DNA from: JBOGDS01 sp050743075
GTDB taxonomy: Bacteria > Actinomycetota > Actinomycetes > Jiangellales > Jiangellaceae
Direction of reading: 5' to 3'
Assembly: GCA_050743075.1 (NCBI GenBank)
Contig: JBOGDS010000129.1
Span: 1 to 6,939 of the forward strand
Length of the DNA: 6,939 bases
In this document: piece by piece, positions 1-5,368 of the stretch
Numbering within the stretch: the stretch's first letter is position 1
How the letters are laid out: every line of letters starts with the position of its first letter
The notes under the pieces: generated by a model
Told to the model about the DNA's origin: nothing
What the model saw: the letters and a program-made list of their open reading frames with translations, nothing else
Databases searched by the model: none
Translations under genes and position numbers: made by a program

Positions 1-814
1 GGCCACGACCGGCTCCAGCCGGTCGGCGCCCACGGCCCCGGCGACGGCTGCGACGGGGCGCGGCGACGCGGCCGCTCCGGCCGGGCCGAGAACGAGCAGG
101 ACTGTCCCACCCACGGCCGCGTAGACCAGGAGCACGATGCCCAGCGCCAGCGGGACGGCCCGCGGGATCGTCCGGGCCGGGTCGCGTACCTCCTCGCCGA
201 GTGTCGCGATCCGTGCGTACCCGGCGAAGGCGAAGAACAGCAGCGCCGCGGCGCCGAGCACGTCGAGCGGCCCGACCGTCGTCGCGAACATCTGCGGTGC
301 CGCCGTGCCGGAGCCGGCCAGACCGGCGATCACGACGGCCAGCAGGACCCCAGGACAACGACCAGCAGCCAGCGTGTCGCGCGGGCAGTCCGGTGGATAC
401 CCGGCGAGGTTGACGACGGTTCACAGCGACCACAGCCGTGACTGCCAGAACTCGGCTGTTCGCGGGCCACAGGTATGTCCCGACCGCGTGAGCGGCAGCT
501 GCGCACGAGGCGACCTTCCCGAGCAGGAATGCGTAGCCGGCCAGGGCCCCCCAACCGTGACCGAGCCGTGCCCGGCCGTACACGTAGGTGCCGCCGGCCT
601 GTGGGTGGACGGCGGCCAGGGCGGCAGACGACGTGGCGTTGCAGTAGGCGACGAAGGCCGCGACAGCGAGCCCCGCCAGTAGCCTGCCGCCAGCCCGCTT
701 GGCCGCCGGAGCCCAGACCACGAAGACACCCGTACCGACCATGGCGCCGACACCGACGACGACGGCGTCGGCCGTACCGAGGCGTCGCGACAACCGCGAC
801 TCGGGCGGTGTCAT
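1..814 (-). pseudogene. APC-family amino-acid permease, frameshifted and cut by the window edge
   Basis: This is an integral-membrane transporter of the amino acid-polyamine-organocation (APC) superfamily; the substrate cannot be read from the sequence. Translation from ATG 814-812 gives MTPPESRLSRRLGTADAVVV, then the family's glycine-rich first membrane segment (GVGAMVGTGVFVVW), CNATSSAALAAVHPQAGGTY, and a second conserved block in another frame, FFAFAGYARIATLGEEVRDP followed by ARTIPRAVPLAL. These are typical of bacterial APC permeases. A GGGAGA ribosome binding site lies 9 bases before the ATG. Continuity needs three single-base corrections: one extra base at 418-419, one extra at 400-402 and one missing at 348-351. 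The recovered stretch between them, NLAGIHRTARATRWLLVVVLG, fits the family. The 3' end lies beyond position 1. The gene is either genuinely broken or the sequence has errors in its G/C runs. The family call is strong; pseudogene status is likely but depends on sequence accuracy. Confidence 0.85.
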
Positions 815-830
815 GGCGACTAGTCTCCCG

Positions 831-1042
831 TCATGCGGCCGCCGCCGGCCCGGCCTTGTGGAGCGTGCGCGCGTCGTCCGGAGTCCCCTGGAAGGCAAGC
901 GCGTCGAGGGCCGAGTCCTCCGGTATCTCGACGAACGTGAGGATCGTGCCGGCCGCGAACGCGATGCCGACGCCGAGCAAGGGAAGCAGCCAGATGGCAC
1001 CCGGACGTACTCACGGATCGCCCTCCGTCCGCGTGGTGTCAC
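831..1042 (-). pseudogene. N-terminal remnant of a DUF2254-type membrane protein
   Basis: Read from GTG 1042-1040, the product starts MTPRGRRAIREYVR, then needs one extra G (run at 1000-1002) to continue as GAIWLLPLLGVGIAFAAGTI and on to DALAFQGTPDDARTL, ending HKAGPAAAA and stop at 831. The pattern is a basic N-terminus with a REYVRG-type lead-in, a first membrane segment, and a loop ending in FQG..DDARTL. It resembles the start of DUF2254 predicted membrane proteins, in which an ARxLL segment leads into further membrane helices. Those proteins are usually several hundred residues long, while this one is about 70 residues, so most of the body is gone. A purine-rich GGGATGGG lies just before the GTG. 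The remnant ends 16 bp before the permease start and may once have been cotranscribed with it. The DUF2254 assignment is from memory of the family. A small one-helix membrane protein is the alternative, but the uncorrected frame stops early. Confidence 0.55.
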
Positions 1043-1081
1043 TGCGGCCCATCCCATACGGCAGGCGTCGGTTCGTTCGCC

Positions 1082-1110
1082 ACTGTTGGTCCGCGGTGCC
1101 GGGGTGTCAA
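1082..1110 (-). promoter_or_regulatory. possible promoter for the DUF2254 remnant and permease
   Basis: On the minus strand a perfect -35 hexamer TTGACA (1110-1105) is followed after 17 bases by a poor -10, AACAGT (1087-1082). This lies about 40 bases upstream of the GTG at 1042. The -35 match is exact and the -10 is weak, so this is only a candidate. Confidence 0.3.
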
Positions 1111-1209
1111 CCGAGAGAGAGCCGAGTTCCGCCGCGGTGCAGACCCGTCCATTCCTCGCCCGTGCCTGCCCGTCGCCGATGCCCTGAACCGGCACCCACA
1201 ATCGCGGCA

Positions 1210-1215
1210 TACGAT
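1210..1215 (+). promoter_or_regulatory. possible -10 element for the slipin gene
   Basis: TACGAT fits the actinobacterial TANNNT -10 pattern and would start transcription about 25 bases before the slipin ATG, leaving room for its GGAGGG ribosome binding site. No convincing -35 is visible at the proper distance (the closest, TGAACC at 1185-1190, is 19 bases away), so support is slight. Confidence 0.25.
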
Positions 1216-1247
1216 GACAGGCAGGACTGCTGAGGTTGGAGGGCAGC

Positions 1248-2156
1248 ATGATCGCGTTGGTCATCGTGCTCGGCATCCTGGCGCTCGCCGCCATCGCGTT
1301 CGGGGCGAGCGCGCGAGTCGTCCAGCAGTACGAACGCGGTGTCGTCTTCCGCCTCGGTCGCGTACAGGAACCGCCCCGGCCTCCCGGCTTGACCTTGATC
1401 GCCCCGATCGTCGACCACCTGCGCAAGGTCAGCCTCCAGATCGTCACCATGCCGGTGCCAGCGCAGGAGGGGATCACCCGGGACAACGTGACCGTGCGGG
1501 TCGACGCGGTCGTCTACTTCCGGGTCCACGATCCGGTCCGGGCGACCGTCGAGGTGCAGAACTACGAGTTCGCGGTGTCGCAGGTCGCGCAGACGTCGCT
1601 GCGATCCATCATCGGCAAGAGTGAGCTGGACGAGCTGCTGTCCAACCGTGAGCCGCTCAACGAGGGGCTCGCCCTGATGCTCGACAGCCCGGCCGTCGGG
1701 TGGGGCATCGAGATCGATCGGGTGGAGATCAAGGATGTCGCCCTTCCCGAGTCGATGAAGAGATCGATGTCGCGACAGGCCGAGGCGGAACGTGAACGAC
1801 GTTCTCGGATCATCACCGCCGACGGCGAGTTCCAGGCGTCGCAGAAGCTGGCCTCCGCCGCCACGGTGATGGCAGACACGCCCGCCGCCCTGCAGTTGCG
1901 CCTGCTCCAGACGATCGTCGAGGTCGCCGCCGAGAAGAACTCGACCGTCGTCCTGCCGTTCCCGGTGGAGCTGCTGCGCTTCCTGGACAAAGCCGCCGGC
2001 ACACCCGTCGAGAAGCCCTCGACTGCCGTACAGGGTGGCCGTGAGCCGACGCCGGCCGTTGCCGGGTCGACGGACGCGGCTGCCGCGATCGCGTCCCGGT
2101 TGCCACCGCCGGCAGAGTCAGAACCGGTGAAGGCGAGGCCGACGACCTCCACCTGA
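1248..2156 (+). CDS. slipin / stomatin-like SPFH (Band 7) membrane protein
   Basis: This is a 302-residue membrane-anchored SPFH protein of the slipin type. Such proteins form oligomeric cages or scaffolds in membrane microdomains; no specific substrate is known here. Residues 1-20 (MIALVIVLGILALAAIAFGA) form the single N-terminal membrane anchor. The Band 7 domain follows: VVQQYERGVVFRLGRV at 24-39, a PPGLTLIAPIVD segment at 45-56, DNVTVRVDAVVYFRV at 79-93, and GIEIDRVEIKDVALPESM at 153-170. Next is the helical stretch with QAEAERERRSRIITADGEFQ at 177-196, and VVLPFPVELLRFL at 234-246. Residues from about 250 are a Pro/Ala/Thr-rich, probably disordered tail. The ATG at 1248 is chosen because GGAGGG lies 4 bases upstream; a TTG at 1236 is in frame but overlaps that site. 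Slipins often sit beside an NfeD-type protease partner; none is present in this window. Confidence 0.93.
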   Translation: MIALVIVLGILALAAIAFGASARVVQQYERGVVFRLGRVQEPPRPPGLTLIAPIVDHLRKVSLQIVTMPVPAQEGITRDNVTVRVDAVVYFRVHDPVRATVEVQNYEFAVSQVAQTSLRSIIGKSELDELLSNREPLNEGLALMLDSPAVGWGIEIDRVEIKDVALPESMKRSMSRQAEAERERRSRIITADGEFQASQKLASAATVMADTPAALQLRLLQTIVEVAAEKNSTVVLPFPVELLRFLDKAAGTPVEKPSTAVQGGREPTPAVAGSTDAAAAIASRLPPPAESEPVKARPTTST

Positions 2157-2189
2157 CGGCCCAAGCAGCGTCGGGGAGTCGGGTTGGAT

Positions 2190-2220
2190 CCTTGCTTACA
2201 CCACATACAGATTGGCAAGG
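2190..2220. terminator. weak inverted repeat between two convergent genes
   Basis: CCTTGC (2190-2195) and GCAAGG (2215-2220) form a 6-bp inverted repeat with a 19-base loop in the 70-base gap between the convergent slipin and acetyltransferase genes. It could act as a bidirectional terminator, but the stem is short, the loop is long and there is no T-run. Confidence 0.2.
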
Positions 2221-2226
2221 GCTGGG

Positions 2227-2829
2227 TCAGGGGGCGATGCGCAACCCCATGAGCAGGCCACCCGACCCCCGCGGCAGCGGCCGCCAGCCGAGATGGCGGT
2301 AGAAGCCGATCGCCCGCTCGTTCCGCGCGTCGACCCCCAGATGGACGCCCGGTACCGACGCAGCGCGCATCTCCGCCAGCAGGTGCTGCATGAGCCGCCG
2401 CCCGTACCCGTATCCCTGCGCCTGCGGCAGCAGGTCGAGGTGCACGTGGGCCGGGTACGCCGCCAGCACGGCCGGGTCGGTTCGCGATGGGTGGTGGACG
2501 AGATGGCTGAGCCGTTCGTCCGGAGTCCAGGGTCGGCCGGTGGGCGGGTCGGCGTATGTCGACCGCAGCGGCGGCCACCACTCCTGCTCGCACCGTCGCT
2601 GGAACTGGGCAGTGTCACCTGCGCCGAGCACGTACCCCGTCACCGCACCGGTGTCGTCCAGCACGAAGGAGAGGTCCGGTTCCAGCGCGAGGTACGGACC
2701 GACATAGACGTTGCCGAGCAGGTGCCGGTCAGCGTACAGATCGGTGGCATCCTCGCCCGCCGATCCGGTCCGCAAGCAGATCTCGTACAGGCGCCCACGG
2801 TCACCATCGCGGGCACGGCGGATCATCAT
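2227..2829 (-). CDS. GNAT-family N-acetyltransferase
   Basis: This is a 200-residue cytoplasmic acyl-CoA N-acyltransferase of the GNAT fold; the substrate is unknown. The acetyl-CoA binding motif A is clear at residues 129-147: VHLDLLPQAQGYGYGRRLM, with the Q-x-x-G-x-G loop at 138-143 (QGYGYG). Motif B is GVDARNERAIGFYRHLGW at 165-182. The N-terminal half (IRRARDGDRGRLYEICLRTG at 3-22, AGEDATDLY at 24-32, EWWPPLR at 83-89) resembles the subgroup related to the acetyltransferase-like domain of some O-GlcNAcase proteins; that subgroup link is from memory and less sure. The start is ATG 2829, with a second ATG directly after it. There is no ribosome binding site, but a -10-like GATAAT on the same strand (2843-2838) ends 8 bases before the ATG, which suggests a leaderless message. 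It converges on the slipin gene and diverges from the GH15 gene. Confidence 0.9.
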   Translation of the reverse strand: MMIRRARDGDRGRLYEICLRTGSAGEDATDLYADRHLLGNVYVGPYLALEPDLSFVLDDTGAVTGYVLGAGDTAQFQRRCEQEWWPPLRSTYADPPTGRPWTPDERLSHLVHHPSRTDPAVLAAYPAHVHLDLLPQAQGYGYGRRLMQHLLAEMRAASVPGVHLGVDARNERAIGFYRHLGWRPLPRGSGGLLMGLRIAP

Positions 2830-2837
2830 GACAGCCG

Positions 2838-2843
2838 ATTATC
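2838..2843 (-). promoter_or_regulatory. -10 element for a leaderless acetyltransferase message
   Basis: GATAAT on the minus strand matches five of six bases of the TATAAT consensus and sits 8 bases before ATG 2829. Transcription would start at or within a few bases of the start codon. No good -35 is seen. Confidence 0.45.
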
Positions 2844-2878
2844 CAGTGGCCGTCCGCTGCGGGCGTCGCCGTCGTCCT

Positions 2879-2884
2879 TACCCT
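2879..2884 (+). promoter_or_regulatory. possible -10 element for the GH15 gene
   Basis: TACCCT fits TANNNT and lies 6 bases before ATG 2891, which has no ribosome binding site. This would again give a leaderless message. It supports the 2891 start, but the element is degenerate and has no clear -35. Confidence 0.3.
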
Positions 2885-2890
2885 TCTTCC

Positions 2891-4249
2891 ATGCGGAGGT
2901 GGGGGTGGGGCGTCCCGGTGGTCGCGGTCGTCGCGGTCGCAAGCGCCGTGGCGGCCACCCCAGGGTCCACGGCGCAACCGCTGCGGGCGGACGGCATCAC
3001 GCGCGACGCGAACGGCGACCTGACCGACGTGGAGGTCGGTAGCGGCGCCTCGTACATACCCGGCACCACCGTGATCGAGACTCCGGGCTCGTTGTCACCG
3101 CAGCAGGCTCGGCTGAGAGAGCAGGACAGGACGTGGCTGGACGACGGCCTGCGGCCAGGTAGGGGGACCGCCTACGAGGATCTGGCCGACCGGGCTTTGC
3201 TCGACCTGCACCTGCTGCTGCAACCGAACGGCGCGCTGGTCGCGGCCAACCGTTACTGGTGGCGGCATGTCTGGCCGCGGGACGCGTCGTTCGCCGTGGC
3301 CGCGTTGTCCGCGACGGGGCGGCACGCCGACGCCGAGCGGATTCTGCGGTTCCTGGCCGAGGTTGCTCCCGACAACGGCGTCTGGCACGCGCGGTACCGG
3401 CCCGACGGTTCCGGTACACCGCCCGACGAACGGCGCCGCCAGCTGGACGGGTCGGGTTGGGTTCCGTGGGCGACCTGGTTCTGGGTCGAGACCAACCCCG
3501 ACCGCGAACACGCCGCGCGGGTAGCGCAGGAACTGGCGCCGATCGTCGTCAGGTCCGCCGACGCGCTCGCCCGTTCTCTGCGCGAGGACGACCTGCCGCG
3601 CCCGAGCCCCGACTACTGGGAGCAGGGCGGTACACACCTCACGCTCGGCATCGCGGCACCGGCGAGCATCGGGCTGCGGTCGGCTGTCGCCCTGGCGCCG
3701 GCGCTCGACGTGGACCCTTCGACGTGGCAGGCGGCGGCTCGTCGGCTCGACGATGCCATCGAGCGCGAGTTCGGGGCGCGCGGCTATCCGCGGACGGCGG
3801 TCGACACGCGACCAGGTCGGATCGGGCCGAACGGCTACCCGATCCTGGCGGAGACGCCGGGCCGCGACGCCGCCGTGACGTTCATGGGGCCACCCTTCGC
3901 TGCCCTCCGACCCGACGTGCTCGGCCCACTCCGGGCGTCGGAACAGACCCTGCGGGTTCCGAACGGAGGCCTCCGGCCGGGGGAGAGGTGGCGGACCGAC
4001 AACGATGTCGCCTGGACTCCGACGACCGCCCTGTTCGCCCTGGCCTCCGCCGGCGTGGGCGACGTCGACAACGCCGAGTCGCTGCTGACCTGGCTCGCCG
4101 AGCACCGGACGCCGCTGGGAGCGTTGCCCGAGAAGGTGAACGAGAGGGGCGAGCCTGCCTCGGTGGCGCCGCTGGCATGGACGGCGTCGCTGGTGCTGCT
4201 CACCCTGATGGAGCTCGAAGCCGACCTCCCGGTCGTCCCCTCCCCATAG
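2891..4249 (+). CDS. secreted glycoside hydrolase family 15-like protein (glucoamylase/glucodextranase type)
   Basis: This is a 452-residue exported (alpha/alpha)6-barrel enzyme of the GH15 type, expected to release glucose from alpha-glucans or related glycosides; the exact substrate is not determined. Residues 1-28 form a Sec-type signal peptide (MRRWGWG, then a VPVVAVVAVASAVAA core, ending near STA). Family landmarks are YWWRHVWPRDASFAVAALSA at 122-141, RQLDGSGWVPWATWFWVE at 183-200, PSPDYWEQGG at 238-247 and LPEKVNERGEPASVAPLAW at 412-430. By analogy with bacterial GH15 enzymes, E244 in DYWE is the probable general acid and E414 in LPEKV the probable general base. The N-terminal beta-sandwich domain of many bacterial glucoamylases is absent, leaving essentially the catalytic barrel. 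The start at 2891 puts the signal peptide at the N-terminus; an in-frame ATG at 2828 would add a basic, unlikely extension overlapping the divergent gene. Confidence 0.82.
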   Translation: MRRWGWGVPVVAVVAVASAVAATPGSTAQPLRADGITRDANGDLTDVEVGSGASYIPGTTVIETPGSLSPQQARLREQDRTWLDDGLRPGRGTAYEDLADRALLDLHLLLQPNGALVAANRYWWRHVWPRDASFAVAALSATGRHADAERILRFLAEVAPDNGVWHARYRPDGSGTPPDERRRQLDGSGWVPWATWFWVETNPDREHAARVAQELAPIVVRSADALARSLREDDLPRPSPDYWEQGGTHLTLGIAAPASIGLRSAVALAPALDVDPSTWQAAARRLDDAIEREFGARGYPRTAVDTRPGRIGPNGYPILAETPGRDAAVTFMGPPFAALRPDVLGPLRASEQTLRVPNGGLRPGERWRTDNDVAWTPTTALFALASAGVGDVDNAESLLTWLAEHRTPLGALPEKVNERGEPASVAPLAWTASLVLLTLMELEADLPVVPSP

Positions 4250-4283
4250 CGGGCAGGTGTGGGCGACGTCACGTGGGCGCCGC

Positions 4284-4313
4284 TTGCTAACTGCTTGCAA
4301 CAGTTAGCACAAT
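4284..4313 (+). promoter_or_regulatory. promoter overlapped by the operator of the XRE-hbhA unit
   Basis: A candidate -35 TTGCTA (4284-4289) and -10 CACAAT (4308-4313), 18 bases apart, would start transcription at about 4320. That is the first base of the regulator's GTG, so the message would be leaderless; no ribosome binding site is visible. The inverted repeat described separately occupies the whole spacer, so a bound repressor would exclude RNA polymerase. Confidence 0.5.
4285..4309. promoter_or_regulatory. perfect 9-bp inverted repeat, probable XRE operator
   Basis: TGCTAACTG (4285-4293), a 7-base spacer CTTGCAA, then CAGTTAGCA (4301-4309) form an exact palindrome. It is AT-rich in an otherwise very GC-rich window and lies directly before the XRE start. 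A GCTTGC direct repeat with an 11-base period (4282 and 4293) is superimposed. Its position and symmetry suit a dimeric helix-turn-helix repressor regulating its own gene. It resembles, but is not, the CIRCE element (TTAGCACTC-N9-GAGTGCTAA). Confidence 0.7.
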
Positions 4314-4319
4314 GGTCTC

Positions 4320-4661
4320 GTGTCCAAGGTCGGTACGCTCGGTGACTTCCTGCGGGAGCAGCGCGCCCACGCGCAGCTGTCGCTGCGCCAGCTCGCCGAC
4401 CAGGCAGGGGTGAGCAACCCCTACCTGAGCCAGATCGAGCGCGGCATCCGCAAGCCGTCCGCAGAGGTACTTCAGCAGATCGCGAAGGCGCTGCGCATCT
4501 CGGCCGAGGCTCTGTACGTCCGCGCCGGCCTGCTCGACAACCCGCAGTCGGATCGCACCGTCGAGGACGCCGTCCTGGCCGACGCGGTGCTGTCCGACCG
4601 GCAGAAGCGGGTATTGCTCGATGTGTACGAGACCTTCCACCGACAGAACACCGAAGGGTGA
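4320..4661 (+). CDS. XRE-family transcriptional regulator (Rv0474-like)
   Basis: This is a 113-residue cytoplasmic DNA-binding regulator. The Cro/CI-type helix-turn-helix covers roughly residues 7-65, with LSLRQLADQAG at 20-30 and the recognition helix region VSNPYLSQIERGIRKPS at 31-47, then EVLQQIAKALRISAEALYVR at 49-68. The C-terminus (SDRQKRVLLDVYETF, 92-106) is a short helix resembling that of mycobacterial Rv0474, which likewise precedes hbhA. It contains no cysteine and only two histidines (16 and 107), so there is no obvious metal-binding cluster. GTG 4320 is chosen because the HTH lies at the usual distance and the promoter places transcription start there. It is separated from the hbhA-like gene by 4 bases and is probably cotranscribed with it. 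The palindrome just upstream suggests autoregulation. Which signal it senses is not visible. Confidence 0.9.
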   Translation: MSKVGTLGDFLREQRAHAQLSLRQLADQAGVSNPYLSQIERGIRKPSAEVLQQIAKALRISAEALYVRAGLLDNPQSDRTVEDAVLADAVLSDRQKRVLLDVYETFHRQNTEG

Positions 4662-4665
4662 TCCC

Positions 4666-5277
4666 ATGTCCGTCAAGAACGTGTCCACCAAGAACGCGAC
4701 CCCGCTGTACGCCGTCGCCGGCGCCGCCGACCTCGCCGTCGCGACGCTTCGCGAACTCTCCGCACACGCCCCCGCCGTCGCTGCGCGGGCCGAGCACCTG
4801 ACCGCCCAGGTTCGCGAGCGTCTCGCCGACCTTCCGGCCGATCTGCAGAAGTTGCGCGCCGAGCTGCCGGGTGACGTCCACAAGCTCCGCGACGAACTGC
4901 CCGCCGACGTCCAGAAGTTGCGGGCCGAGCTCACGACGGACGTGCACAAGCTGCGCGCCGAGCTGCCGACGCTCGTCCAGGAGGCTCCGGCCAAGGTGCG
5001 GAAGTACGCCGCCGAGATCGCGAGCGAGCTGTCCGAGACCTACACCGAACTCGCCAGCCGCGGTGAGGCCGCGGTCGGCCGGTTCCGCCGCGACCACGCA
5101 GACACCGTTGACGCCGTTGCCGAGAAGGTTGCCGACGCCGCCGACAAGGCCGCCGACGCCGCCGACAAGGCCGCCGACGCCGCCGACAAGGCCGCCGACG
5201 CCGCCGACAAGGTGGCAGACGAGATCGCCGAGGCGCCGGCCGCCAAGGCACGCACGCGCCGCCCGTCTACACGCTGA
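4666..5277 (+). CDS. hbhA: HbhA-like repetitive coiled-coil protein
   Basis: A 203-residue alanine- and charge-rich helical protein, homologous to the mycobacterial heparin-binding haemagglutinin HbhA, an adhesin also linked to lipid storage. The N-terminal TPLYAVAGAADLAVATLREL (12-31) matches HbhA's PLLAALGAADLALATVNEL region, and ETYTELASRGEAAVGRFRR (124-142) matches its RYNELVERGEAALERLR region. Residues 57-100 are four 11-residue repeats of the type P-x-D-V-x-K-L-R-A-E-L, a right-handed coiled-coil pattern. Residues 155-182 are four 7-residue repeats of the type A-A-D-A-A-D-K. The lysine-rich KKAAPAKK tail that binds heparin in mycobacteria is missing; only a short basic end (KARTRRPSTR) remains. 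There is no signal peptide, as in HbhA. The start at 4666 follows a GAAGGG ribosome binding site placed inside the XRE stop region. Homology is well supported; heparin binding is doubtful and the cellular role is unknown. Confidence 0.85.
   Translation: MSVKNVSTKNATPLYAVAGAADLAVATLRELSAHAPAVAARAEHLTAQVRERLADLPADLQKLRAELPGDVHKLRDELPADVQKLRAELTTDVHKLRAELPTLVQEAPAKVRKYAAEIASELSETYTELASRGEAAVGRFRRDHADTVDAVAEKVADAADKAADAADKAADAADKAADAADKVADEIAEAPAAKARTRRPSTR
4834..4965 (+). repeat. four 33-bp tandem repeats (11-residue units)
   Basis: Four in-frame 33-bp units encode PADLQKLRAEL, PGDVHKLRDEL, PADVQKLRAEL and TTDVHKLRAEL. The units differ by silent and conservative changes, so they are old and are kept as a protein-level hendecad pattern. 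Confidence 0.9.
5128..5211 (+). repeat. four 21-bp tandem repeats (AADAADK units)
   Basis: Units start at 5128, 5149, 5170 and 5191. The last three are identical in DNA (GCCGCCGACGCCGCCGACAAG type, 7 codons), and the first differs only in its opening codon (GTT). Near-perfect identity suggests recent expansion by slippage, so copy number may vary between strains. Confidence 0.95.
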
Positions 5278-5292
5278 CGACACCTACACCGC

Positions 5293-5328
5293 ACGAGGCC
5301 TGCGACGGAGTCCCTTCGCGGGCCTCGT
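5293..5328 (+). terminator. strong hairpin after the hbhA-like gene
   Basis: ACGAGGCCTGCGA (5293-5305) pairs with TCGCGGGCCTCGT (5316-5328) over 13 bp with a single G-U wobble and a 10-base loop. It starts 15 bases after the hbhA stop. There is no T-run, which is common for actinobacterial terminators. It probably ends or attenuates the XRE-hbhA transcript and separates it from the DUF2516 gene. Confidence 0.7.
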
Positions 5329-5355
5329 CGTATCCGCACCACCGCTTGGGTCGCG

Positions 5356-5361
5356 TAGGCT
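5356..5361 (+). promoter_or_regulatory. -10 element for a leaderless DUF2516 message
   Basis: TAGGCT fits TANNNT and ends 7 bases before GTG 5369, which has no ribosome binding site. Transcription would start at the start codon. The -35 region is not recognisable. Confidence 0.4.
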
Positions 5362-5368
5362 CGGATCC

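Noticed and set aside
475..1233. A 252-codon plus-strand frame, very rich in Arg and Pro, opposite the permease and DUF2254 remnant.
   Set aside because: Its composition is typical of a GC-rich shadow frame, and the minus strand reads as APC permease and DUF2254-type sequence.
1562..2593. A 343-codon minus-strand frame across the slipin 3' half and into the acetyltransferase.
   Set aside because: It overlaps two well-supported genes, one antisense and one on the same strand in another frame, and shows no family features.
4259..4279. Direct repeat GTGGGCG (4259-4265 and 4273-4279) with a GACGTC palindrome between.
   Set aside because: Short GC-rich words of this kind are expected by chance here; there is no link to a promoter position.
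3095..4300. A 401-codon minus-strand frame opposite the GH15 gene.
   Set aside because: Arg/Pro/Gly-rich composition without any recognisable motif; the plus strand carries GH15 landmarks in a continuous frame with a signal peptide.
4285..4309. Possible CIRCE (HrcA) element because of the TTAGCA core.
   Set aside because: CIRCE is TTAGCACTC-N9-GAGTGCTAA. Here the half-sites are TGCTAACTG/CAGTTAGCA with the opposite orientation and a 7-base spacer.
5128..5211. CRISPR-like array.
   Set aside because: The repeats are directly tandem without spacers and in frame within a coding sequence.
3835..5283. A 482-codon open frame on the minus strand opposite the GH15 end, the XRE gene and the hbhA-like gene, with a GGVGGLV repeat.
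   Set aside because: It is antisense to genes with clear family motifs. The repeat is just the complement of the AADAADK units, and long stop-free antisense frames are expected at this GC content.
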